A stretch of 5,710 nucleotides of DNA, taken from contig PMAM01000071.1 of NCBI GenBank assembly GCA_003152595.1, positions 1 to 5,710 on the forward strand, given 5' to 3'. Positions 1 through 5,710 of this stretch are shown piece by piece (positions within the stretch are counted from its first letter, which is position 1; every line of letters begins with the position of its first letter). Origin of the DNA: Acidobacterium sp. GTDB taxonomy: Bacteria; Acidobacteriota; Terriglobia; Terriglobales; Acidobacteriaceae. The notes under the pieces were generated by a model. The model saw only the letters and a program-made list of their open reading frames with translations, searched no databases and was not told the DNA's origin. Position numbers and translations under genes: made by a program.

Positions 1-88
1 CTCCTGAGGCGTGGGTTGCGACGACAGTGCACAGCTATAGACGGCTGAGACAGGATTTAGTGAGCGGGAGGGCGGGCAGGGAGCGGGG

Positions 89-2110
89 TCAGGCGCCCGG
101 GGCGGCTTCTCCTCGGCAGAGGGCGCAGATGGTGGCGCCGTAGCGGTCAGCCTTGTTCGGGCCGATGCCGCGGATGGTGAGGAGCTGGGGAATGGTCTGG
201 GGGGCGGCGTGCACCAGGGCGCGGAGAATCGCGTCGGAGAAGACGAAGAAGGCCGGCTTGCCCGCCTGGGTGGCTTCAGCTTTGCGCCATTCGCGGAGGC
301 GTTGTTCGAGTTCTGCCTGCGAGCCGGTATAGGCGGGAGGTGCTTCGGCGGGTTGTGTTCGGTCGGCGCGGGGGCGTCTTCGGGCAGCTGTCGCGTCGCT
401 TTCTTCGGGGAGCAGAACGCAGAGAGGGTCTGCGATGCCCAGGTGGCGTCCTTCTTCAGTGAGGTTCACGCGCCGGTACGTGACTTCGCGGCCCAGCGGG
501 TTGACCCAGCTCTCGGAAGACAGGGTGACGAGGCCCGCGCGGGCCAGGCCGTCGAGGAGGTGGTCGAAGGAGCGTCGATCGGCGACGCTGGAGGCGTCGA
601 AGAGGCGGCCGGCGGAGGTCGAGGGAGTCATTTTCAGGATCGCGAGCAGAGCCTGGAGGTCGCGCTCTTCGGCCGAAGTCGGACCTCGATATTTTTGCGC
701 GACGGCTGTTTGGGGCGAGCAGAAGTCGCAGTGGCCGCAGGGGCGGCTGGCGCCTGCGCGATCGCCGAAATGGCGAACGAGGGCAGACATCCGGCACTGC
801 GGGGTTTCCGAGAAGTGAATCATGGCGTTGAGCTGGGCACGGCGGTGTTCGAGCTGAGCTTTGTATCCTGCGCGCCAGCCGGTTGCGCTCGTCGCGCGCA
901 CACGACCCTCCATGTCGAACTGCGCGGCGCCCTGGGCGGCCAGCTTTTCAAAGGCGCGGGCGATGGTGTCCGGATCGATGAGAAGCTTTGCGCCGAGGGA
1001 ATCCGGGTCCTGGAATTCGGCGGTGAGGGCGCGCGCTACTTTGTCCAGATTCTCGACGGGAGGGTAGTCGCGCTCGAAGAAGCTCTCGTGGATACGGCGG
1101 TCGGCGAAGCTGTGGAGGAGGATGGCGCGGGAGGGCAGGGTGTCACGGCCCGCGCGGCCGATTTCCTGGTAGTAGGCCTCCACCGATCCTGGCAGCGCGG
1201 TGTGGACGATGGTGCGGACGTTGGCCTTGTCGATGCCCATCCCGAAGGCGATCGTCGCCACCACGATGTCCAATGCTCCGTCCTGGAAATGGCGTTGCAC
1301 GCGTTCGCGGGTGGCGGCGTCGAGTCCGGCGTGGTAGGCGGCTGCATGAAGCTTCGCGGCCAGGCGGAGGGCCAGATCGTTGGCCTCGTTGCGCGAGGGA
1401 GCGTAGACAATGGCGGGGCGAGTGGCGGGCGCGTCGAGGAACGCAGCGACGAATTCGGCGCGCTGCGGTTTGGGCATTTCGACCACCTCGACGGCGAGGT
1501 TGTCGCGGCGGAAGCCGTGGATGTAGAGCGCTGGGTCGATCATGCCGAGCTGGGCGACGATGTCCTGCTGCACGGTGGGTGTTGCGGTAGCGGTGAGAGC
1601 GATGACGGGAGCGGGGCGCAGGAGGGGCAGGTAGTCGCCGAGGGTGCGATAGTCGGGGCGGAAATCGTGGCCCCATCCGGAGATGCAGTGGGCCTCGTCG
1701 ATAGCGATGAGGGAGGGCTTGCGGCGGGCGAGCATTTCAGGAAAGCCGGGGACGCGCAGGCGCTCCGGTGCGATGAAGAGGAACTGGATGGAACCGTCGA
1801 GGTAAGCGCGGCAGGCCTGGCGAGCGTCGTCGCGGGAGAGGCCGGAGTGAATGCGCGCAACGCGCAGACCGGCAGCGGCCAGCTTGGCGGCCTGGTCATC
1901 CATGAGCGCGATGAGTGGGCTGACGACAAGAGCAGTGCCCTGGCGGGCAACGGCGGGAAGCTGGTAGCAGAGGCTCTTGCCGGCGCCGGTTGGCATAACG
2001 AGGAGGACGTCGCGTCCCTCGGCGACGGAGCGGCAGACGGGTTCCTGATTTTCGCGGAAGCCGGGAAAGCCGAAGGTGGCGCGGAGGAGGGGGAGGAGGT
2101 CCATGGACAC
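89..2110 (-). CDS. recQ: ATP-dependent DNA helicase RecQ
   Basis: Superfamily-2 3'-5' DNA helicase that unwinds forks, recombination intermediates and other branched DNA in the cytoplasm during repair. The 673-residue product has the full RecQ layout. Motif 0 FRENQ is at 18-22, Walker A MPTGAGKS at 39-46, the DEAH box at 138-141, the aromatic-rich loop near 145-155, ALTATAT at 171-177 and motif VI QEIGRAGRD at 315-323. Four zinc-binding cysteines follow at 439, 458, 461 and 464, then a winged-helix RQC region (about 475-565), a charged linker rich in Arg, Ala and Pro, and an HRDC domain (about 595-665) containing IRGIGPNKADRYG. It is longer than E. coli RecQ (about 610 aa), mainly through the linker. 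The listed start is a GTG with a weak GGGA upstream; an ATG two codons further in (first base at 2104) is equally plausible and changes nothing functional. It is divergent from the RNase HI gene. The family assignment is secure. Confidence 0.97.
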   Translation of the reverse strand: MSMDLLPLLRATFGFPGFRENQEPVCRSVAEGRDVLLVMPTGAGKSLCYQLPAVARQGTALVVSPLIALMDDQAAKLAAAGLRVARIHSGLSRDDARQACRAYLDGSIQFLFIAPERLRVPGFPEMLARRKPSLIAIDEAHCISGWGHDFRPDYRTLGDYLPLLRPAPVIALTATATPTVQQDIVAQLGMIDPALYIHGFRRDNLAVEVVEMPKPQRAEFVAAFLDAPATRPAIVYAPSRNEANDLALRLAAKLHAAAYHAGLDAATRERVQRHFQDGALDIVVATIAFGMGIDKANVRTIVHTALPGSVEAYYQEIGRAGRDTLPSRAILLHSFADRRIHESFFERDYPPVENLDKVARALTAEFQDPDSLGAKLLIDPDTIARAFEKLAAQGAAQFDMEGRVRATSATGWRAGYKAQLEHRRAQLNAMIHFSETPQCRMSALVRHFGDRAGASRPCGHCDFCSPQTAVAQKYRGPTSAEERDLQALLAILKMTPSTSAGRLFDASSVADRRSFDHLLDGLARAGLVTLSSESWVNPLGREVTYRRVNLTEEGRHLGIADPLCVLLPEESDATAARRRPRADRTQPAEAPPAYTGSQAELEQRLREWRKAEATQAGKPAFFVFSDAILRALVHAAPQTIPQLLTIRGIGPNKADRYGATICALCRGEAAPGA

Positions 2111-2159
2111 TCTATTGTCCCGCGAGCGAATGCACGGTTGTGTGGAAAGAGGGGCCGGA

Positions 2160-2177
2160 CCATGACCGATGTCATGG
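2160..2177. promoter_or_regulatory. Operator-like interrupted palindrome in the recQ/rnhA divergent region
   Basis: CCATGAC-cgat-GTCATGG is a perfect 7-4-7 inverted repeat lying about 50 bases from the recQ start and about 80 from the RNase HI start. Two-fold symmetry in a divergent intergenic region is typical of a dimeric repressor or activator site. The inner TGAC-N4-GTCA resembles the half-site geometry of CRP/FNR-family sites (for example TTGAY-N4-RTCAA), but this is inference. It could instead act as an RNA hairpin with a four-base loop in a rightward leader. The possible ATG of the small ORF at 2162 lies inside it. Confidence 0.4.
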
Positions 2178-2323
2178 CTTCAGCTAAGAAGCGGTCAGCT
2201 AAAAAGCGGTCGGCGGAAAAGCGGTCAGCGAAACGGCGGTTCGCTAAACTCGATCTATGTTTTCTGAGCAGGGTGGATTGTTTGGTGGGGAGGGTCCGCA
2301 GCGCGGCGCCGGGGAGTGGGTGA
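2162..2323 (+). CDS. Possible small Lys/Arg-rich repeat peptide overlapping rnhA
   Basis: This is a candidate 53-residue ORF of unknown function. Its ATG is preceded by AAAGAGGGG (2146-2154), a strong Shine-Dalgarno-like run at usable spacing and better than anything in front of the RNase HI start. Residues 7-29 are a five-residue repeat read from the 15-base DNA repeats: SAKKR, SAKKR, SAEKR, SAKRR, FAK. The remaining 24 residues are unremarkable and lie over the 5' end of the RNase HI gene in another frame. Its TGA overlaps an in-frame RNase HI GTG (2320) as GTGA, a layout often seen in translational coupling. Against it, the same frame stays open far upstream antisense to recQ, as happens by chance in GC-rich DNA, and no family is recognised. 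It could be a leader peptide, a real basic small protein or an accident of the repeat. Confidence 0.25.
   Translation: MTDVMASAKKRSAKKRSAEKRSAKRRFAKLDLCFLSRVDCLVGRVRSAAPGSG
2180..2252. repeat. 15-bp tandem repeat array, four copies plus a partial fifth
   Basis: Units begin at 2180, 2195, 2210 and 2225, with a decayed fragment at 2240-2252. The first two, TCAGCTAAGAAGCGG and TCAGCTAAAAAGCGG, differ at one base; the third (TCGGCGGAAAAGCGG) and fourth (TCAGCGAAACGGCGG) diverge further, all keeping a GCGG end. The array fills most of the space between the palindrome and the RNase HI start. Its A-rich cores stand out from the GC-rich surroundings. In the RNase HI frame it carries stops (TAA at 2185, 2200 and 2245), so it is not an N-terminal extension of that protein. 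It may be an array of protein-binding sites or a slippage-generated repeat. Confidence 0.85.
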
Positions 2324-2886
2324 CGGCGTACTGCGACGGCGGGTCGCGGGGGAATCCGGGGCCGGCGGGGTATGGGGTGTACATCGAGGGACCGGGCGGG
2401 GAGAAGCTGGCCGAGCTGAGTGAGTACCTCGGCAAGGCGACGAACAACGTTGCGGAGTATTCGGCGCTGCTGGCGGCGCTGGAGTGGGCGCTGAAGTCGG
2501 GGCAGCTGCGGCTGCGTGTGGTGGCGGACTCCGAGCTGCTGGTGAAGCAGATGCTGGGGCGCTACAAGGTGGCGAGCCCCGATCTGCGGCCGCTCTACGA
2601 GGAGGCAAAGCGGCGGGTGGCGCAGCTGGAGGGTTTCCGGATCGAGCACGTGCTGCGCGGGAAGAACCAGAAGGCGGACCGGTTGGCGAATCTGGCGATG
2701 GATCGCGGGATGGGGCGCACGGGCACTGTTTCGGGCGGGACTGGCCGTCCGGGCGGGCCTGGGACCTCTGCGTCGCAGACGGCGCCGCAGTCGGCGAAAG
2801 GCTATGTGAAGGGCGGGGTGGTGCACCTGATCGAGGGGGAACTGCCGGATGGGGCCTTCGTGAAGGTGACTCTGGATCGGCAGTAG
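2257..2886 (+). CDS. rnhA: Type-I ribonuclease H with a C-terminal extension
   Basis: RNase HI cleaves the RNA strand of RNA-DNA hybrids in a metal-dependent reaction, removing primers and R-loops in the cytoplasm. In the 209-residue product the four catalytic acids are D27 (in YCDGGSRGNPGP), E67 (in NNVAEYSALL), D91 (in VADSELL) and D141 (in NQKADRLAN). This pattern is closer to YpdQ/Rv2228c-type enzymes than to E. coli RNase HI. The catalytic domain spans about 20-150. A Gly/Thr/Ser/Pro-rich linker (about 150-180) follows, then a short strand-rich module (about 182-208). A TAA at 2245-2247 blocks any upstream extension. The ATG at 2257 has no clear Shine-Dalgarno. A TTG at 2278, preceded by AGGGTGG, or a GTG at 2320 are alternatives, though the GTG would clip the first beta strand. 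The gene is divergent from recQ and convergent, nine bases apart, with the lysozyme-like gene. Confidence 0.93.
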   Translation: MFSEQGGLFGGEGPQRGAGEWVTAYCDGGSRGNPGPAGYGVYIEGPGGEKLAELSEYLGKATNNVAEYSALLAALEWALKSGQLRLRVVADSELLVKQMLGRYKVASPDLRPLYEEAKRRVAQLEGFRIEHVLRGKNQKADRLANLAMDRGMGRTGTVSGGTGRPGGPGTSASQTAPQSAKGYVKGGVVHLIEGELPDGAFVKVTLDRQ

Positions 2887-2895
2887 GCTGGCTTC

Positions 2896-3993
2896 TCAGG
2901 CCTTACGTTTTGCCCGACTCCCCGATGATTTCCTGGCGAGGGTACGGCCGGAGCGGCGATGGTAGGAGGCAGTGCGGAGGGTGGGGCGTCCGCGACGGTG
3001 GTGGCGGACCGGACGCAGTACGGCAGCGATGCGTGCCTCCGACGCGGCGGGATCGTCGACGTAGCGCGGGTCGAGCAACGCGATGACGGAAGTGGCGCGG
3101 ATGCGATACAGGCGTGCCCACTGGCTCTGCATCAGCGATTGCTGCACATCGCGCCAGTATTCGACGTCTGCGGCGGAAGTTTCCGCCGGTGGCAGGGCGG
3201 CAGGATCGGCCAGGGCTGACGCCCGCACGGGCTCGTGGTTCATCAGCGACAGGAAGGTGGAGAACTCGCCGAGGTTCACGCCCATCTGATAGACGAGCTG
3301 GCTGACGGCCATCTGCTGGGGTCCGGTGAGCTGGTCGAAGTCGCGGCACCAGGCGCGCGCGTTGACGATGGCCTGGATGGCAGCGATGCGAAGCAGGGCG
3401 GCGGCCTGGTCGTCGGTGATCTGCGGATCGAGAGACGAGATCCTGCGGCGGTAGTGTCGCTCGTTGCGCCAGGCGGCCAGATTGTCGTCGAACTGATCGA
3501 GAACCTGCTGGAGAAGAGCGGGGTGGAGGCCGGCGGCCTGCCACAGCTGCGCCGAGGACGGCTCGACGAAGGCGTGCGAGTTGAGCGGGTCGGTCTGCGG
3601 ATGCTCGCGCTCGGGAAGATCGAGGCTGAAGCCGGCTCCGATGAGAGGCCGGCTGGTTTTGGGGTCGGGATACGCCGCGAGAACCCAGCCTTCATGGCGG
3701 CGGTCGCGGAGCAGGTCCATGAGATCGCCGAGGCTGAACTTGATGTCGGAGGATTGAAAGTCGACCAGGGGACGGATGGAGGCGGGAACCGATTCGGGCT
3801 CGGGCGGGGTTTGCTCGACTTCCGCCGTGAGCGGCGCTTGAGCCAGGTTCGGCTCAGCCAGTGGAGCAGACGAGGCGGGGGACGCCGGCGTAGCGGTCTG
3901 AGCGAGGGCTGGTAGCGCGGCCGCGAGCATCAGCGCCGCGCAAAGCGAACGCCGGACGGGCCAACGAGCTCGGGATGAGGCTTGCAGGCGCAT
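2896..3993 (-). CDS. Secreted lysozyme-like (GH24/T4-lysozyme-like) protein with basic tail
   Basis: Probable peptidoglycan-directed protein acting outside the inner membrane. The 365-residue product starts with a signal peptide: basic RRSL, a hydrophobic stretch over 17-30 and a likely cleavage after ALA (29-31). A Pro/Ala/Glu-rich linker runs to about 75. A T4-lysozyme-like fold is suggested by HEGWVLAAYPD (100-110), where E101 and D110 have the same nine-residue offset as T4 lysozyme E11 and D20. Further support is LIGAGF (117-122), QLVYQMGVNLGEFSTFLSLM (232-251, compare T4 LINMVFQMG) and SQWARLYRIRATSVIALLDP (290-309, compare T4 SRWYNQTPNRAKRVITTF). The usual catalytic Thr position appears to be L117. 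Residues 329-365 are extremely rich in Arg, Lys and His. I chose the ATG at 3993, with GGAA just upstream, over a GTG at 4050, because it puts the signal peptide at the N-terminus and the GTG lacks a Shine-Dalgarno. Alternatives are a pesticin-like muramidase or an inactive wall-binding relative. Confidence 0.62.
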   Translation of the reverse strand: MRLQASSRARWPVRRSLCAALMLAAALPALAQTATPASPASSAPLAEPNLAQAPLTAEVEQTPPEPESVPASIRPLVDFQSSDIKFSLGDLMDLLRDRRHEGWVLAAYPDPKTSRPLIGAGFSLDLPEREHPQTDPLNSHAFVEPSSAQLWQAAGLHPALLQQVLDQFDDNLAAWRNERHYRRRISSLDPQITDDQAAALLRIAAIQAIVNARAWCRDFDQLTGPQQMAVSQLVYQMGVNLGEFSTFLSLMNHEPVRASALADPAALPPAETSAADVEYWRDVQQSLMQSQWARLYRIRATSVIALLDPRYVDDPAASEARIAAVLRPVRHHRRGRPTLRTASYHRRSGRTLARKSSGSRAKRKA

Positions 3994-4104
3994 GGGTTCC
4001 GTACACGATGACGGAAACAGAGGGCAAAGACAATCACAAAAAAGGATCACTCAGGAGAATCATCGGCAGTAACGTTCCGTTCGTGACGCTCGGGGGATGG
4101 CCAA

Positions 4105-4121
4105 CCGGCACCTCATGCCGG
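4105..4121. repeat. Small hairpin-forming inverted repeat
   Basis: CCGGCA-cctca-TGCCGG is a perfect six-base inverted repeat with a five-base loop, in the divergent region between the lysozyme-like and phosphatase genes. No T-run follows on either strand, so it is not a classical terminator. It could be an operator, part of a leader RNA or chance in GC-rich DNA. Confidence 0.4.
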
Positions 4122-4133
4122 CGCTCTCTGTTA

Positions 4134-4143
4134 AAGGCGCCTT
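4134..4143. repeat. 10-bp perfect palindrome AAGGCGCCTT
   Basis: An uninterrupted ten-base palindrome lies about 70 bases upstream of the phosphatase start, in the same 218-base intergenic region as the hairpin at 4105-4121. Its position fits a regulator site for either divergent gene, but short palindromes around GGCGCC are common in GC-rich genomes. No function is claimed. Confidence 0.3.
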
Positions 4144-4211
4144 CGGCTTGACGGGGAGTATGAGAAAACGCGGCAAGCCTGCGCTGCGGAAATACTCTAA
4201 ACTGGCCACAC

Positions 4212-5710
4212 ATGGGAAGGCTGCTGCGCAGATTTGAGGTTGCGGTGTTTCGCCTGGTGCGCCGCGATCCGCCGGTTGGCTTTGTGCATCGCGGAGCCTT
4301 TTGGCTGTTTGTCGGCTATCTGGCGCTTTCCCTGCCCGGATGGTTGCCGGGAACGGTGGGCAAGTTCTTCAGCGATCTCGCGACGCTGGACTTCTTCCTG
4401 CTGCTGATCATCTGCGTTCCGCTGCTGTGGCGGTTCATCTTCCTGCGGCTGTTGTGGAAGGTGCGCAACCGGCTGATCGTGACGTATCTGCTGATGGGGT
4501 TGACGCCGGTGGTGCTGTTTGTGACCCTGGCGCTGATCCTGCTGTATGTCTTTGCCGGGCAGTTCGCGATTTTCGCGGCGACGAGCGTGGTTCATGATGA
4601 ACTGGACCGCATCGCGTCGATGAATCGCAGCCTGAGCGTGCACATGGTGCATGTGTTCGATCAGAATCCGCGGCTGCGCACGGTGGAGGTACCGCCGGAA
4701 GCGACCCGTCCGTCGCAGCGCGAATACACCGGAATGGTTGTCGCTGTGTATCTCGATGGCAAGCGGGTACCGCTGACGCCGGCTGAGTGGAATTCGAGCG
4801 ACCCGCCGGTGGTGCCGGCCTGGTTTCACGGCAACTTCAGCAATCTCACGTTCGATCGCGGGCAATTGTGGCTGCGCGCCGCCGATGAGCAGGACATGAA
4901 CGGACACCGGACGGTGGTGATCACCAGCGTTCCCCTTGAAAAGGAGAATGTGGAGGCGATTGCGCTGGGGCTGGGGACCGTATCGATCTATCCCGGAGTG
5001 AGCTTTGCGGAGCTGCAGCAGAGTTCTCAGGGGCAACAGAAGGGTGGTTTCGAATACAAGGCTGCGCGGCCGGGTCAGATACCGGCGCATGTCGAGATCA
5101 ACGGCGAGGACGTGACCCAGGCGCGCAAGCGTGCGATTGTGGCCGGGACGTTGCCGGCGCCGATGCACTTCTACGATGTGCCGGTGGGTTTTCTGGCTCC
5201 GCTGACGATCTACGACTGGGCGACGGGACACACGAGCGATGTGTACACGGACGTGACGTCACGGCCGTCGCTGCTGTACCGGCGGCTCTTTATCACCTCG
5301 CTGAATGTCGGCGATGTCATTCGCGAGGTGCTGATCGGGATTGCAATCGCGTTCGGGGTGCTGGAGCTGCTGGCGTTTCTGGCTGCGGTGCGGCTCAATC
5401 AGACGATCACGAAGTCGGTACACGACCTGTACGAGGCGACTTTGGCGATCGATGGCGGGAACCTCGAACACCGGATCAAGGTGGAGCGCCGCGATCAGCT
5501 GGGGGCGCTGAGCCGGTCGTTCAACGACATGGCGGCGTCGCTGGCGCGGCTGCTGGTGGAGCAGCGCGAGAAGCAGCGCATGCAGAATGAGCTGTCGATT
5601 GCGCAGGAGGTGCAGGCGAATCTGTTCCCGCGCGGACGGATTGCGTTGCCCATGCTGGAACTGCATGGTGTTTGCCTGCCGGCGCGCACGGTGAGCGGCG
5701 ACTACTACGA
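4212..5710 (+). CDS. Membrane-bound PP2C/RsbU-type serine/threonine phosphatase with HAMP domain, 3' partial
   Basis: A sensor phosphatase expected to dephosphorylate phosphoserine or phosphothreonine on a cytoplasmic partner, typically an anti-anti-sigma (STAS) protein, in response to an external signal. The visible 499 residues begin with an Arg-rich cytoplasmic end. Membrane helices follow at about 29-45, 58-78 and 88-116, with a basic cytoplasmic loop between the second and third. About 245 extracytoplasmic residues (120-365) match no domain I recognise. The fourth helix (about 368-394) leads to a HAMP domain (about 394-448) ending RDQLGALSRSFNDMAASL. A coiled-coil signalling helix (REKQRMQNELSIAQEVQANL, 452-471) follows. 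The catalytic domain opens with PARTVSGDYY, whose D497 is the expected first metal ligand. The window ends inside codon 500, so roughly 190-200 residues are missing. The ATG is the first start after an in-frame TGA at 4161-4163; no Shine-Dalgarno precedes it, so the leader may be very short. Confidence 0.93.
   Translation, partial: MGRLLRRFEVAVFRLVRRDPPVGFVHRGAFWLFVGYLALSLPGWLPGTVGKFFSDLATLDFFLLLIICVPLLWRFIFLRLLWKVRNRLIVTYLLMGLTPVVLFVTLALILLYVFAGQFAIFAATSVVHDELDRIASMNRSLSVHMVHVFDQNPRLRTVEVPPEATRPSQREYTGMVVAVYLDGKRVPLTPAEWNSSDPPVVPAWFHGNFSNLTFDRGQLWLRAADEQDMNGHRTVVITSVPLEKENVEAIALGLGTVSIYPGVSFAELQQSSQGQQKGGFEYKAARPGQIPAHVEINGEDVTQARKRAIVAGTLPAPMHFYDVPVGFLAPLTIYDWATGHTSDVYTDVTSRPSLLYRRLFITSLNVGDVIREVLIGIAIAFGVLELLAFLAAVRLNQTITKSVHDLYEATLAIDGGNLEHRIKVERRDQLGALSRSFNDMAASLARLLVEQREKQRMQNELSIAQEVQANLFPRGRIALPMLELHGVCLPARTVSGDYY

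Noticed and set aside
1..88. A gene fragment or terminator at the left edge
   Set aside because: There is no recognisable coding frame, and only a four-base CAGC/GCTG stem at 32-47 without a T-run.
209..2323. A 704-residue open frame on the + strand, antisense to recQ
   Set aside because: It mirrors the recQ gene, whose motifs are unmistakable. Its product is Gly/Ala/Glu-rich low-complexity sequence without family motifs, as expected for an antisense frame in GC-rich DNA. Only its last 53 codons, outside recQ, were kept as a low-confidence ORF.
1540..2826. A 428-residue open frame on the - strand across rnhA, the intergenic region and part of recQ
   Set aside because: It is Arg/Pro/His-rich without motifs and runs antisense to the RNase HI gene and in the wrong frame of recQ.
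2884..2915. Possible bidirectional terminator between the convergent rnhA and lysozyme-like genes
   Set aside because: The gap is only nine bases, and the AGGC/GCCT matches around it make a weak, interrupted stem without a T-run.
3235..3915. A 226-residue open frame on the + strand
   Set aside because: It is antisense to the lysozyme-like gene, which has a signal peptide and lysozyme-like motifs. The antisense product shows neither.
4148..4198. TTGACG at 4148 and TACTCT at 4193 as promoter boxes for the phosphatase
   Set aside because: The spacing between them is far from 17 bases, and each lacks a convincing partner at the correct distance. No sigma-70 promoter can be called.
4197..5231. 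A 344-residue open frame on the - strand
   Set aside because: It lies antisense to the phosphatase gene. The product is His/Gln/Arg-rich, the usual reverse of a coding strand rich in Val, Leu and Ala codons.

Overview
The window is GC-rich, tightly packed bacterial chromosomal DNA. It holds four protein genes, three complete and one cut off by the right edge, arranged as two divergent pairs that meet tail to tail in the middle. I see no tRNA, rRNA, insertion sequence, phage module or CRISPR array. The organism cannot be fixed from this stretch. The gene style (a large membrane-bound RsbU-type phosphatase and a basic, secreted lysozyme-like protein in a GC-rich genome) would suit an acidobacterium, but that is a weak inference.

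Left part (1-2256): bases 1-88 hold no gene I can support. A RecQ-family helicase with the full helicase, zinc/RQC and HRDC layout is read leftwards. Its start faces a 146-base divergent intergenic region, the most structured non-coding stretch here. It contains a perfect 18-base interrupted palindrome and, three bases away, four full copies plus a fragment of a 15-base tandem repeat. A small Lys/Arg-rich reading frame with a good Shine-Dalgarno runs through both and overlaps the next gene.

Middle (2257-3993): a type-I RNase H with all four catalytic acids and an unusual C-terminal appendage is read rightwards. It ends nine bases before the stop of a leftward gene for a secreted, T4-lysozyme-like (GH24-like) protein with a signal peptide and a very basic tail. 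RecQ and RNase HI both act on nucleic-acid structures such as R-loops, so the shared control region between them may reflect linked functions.

Right part (3994-5710): a 218-base divergent intergenic region with small inverted repeats leads to a membrane-anchored PP2C/RsbU-type serine/threonine phosphatase. It has three N-terminal membrane helices, a large extracytoplasmic region, a fourth helix and a HAMP domain. The catalytic domain has only just begun when the window ends.

The best leads for something new are the palindrome/repeat/small-ORF cluster at 2146-2323, the C-terminal module on RNase HI, and the lysozyme-like protein that keeps the catalytic Glu/Asp spacing but lacks the usual Thr. 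No wholly new multi-gene system is evident.
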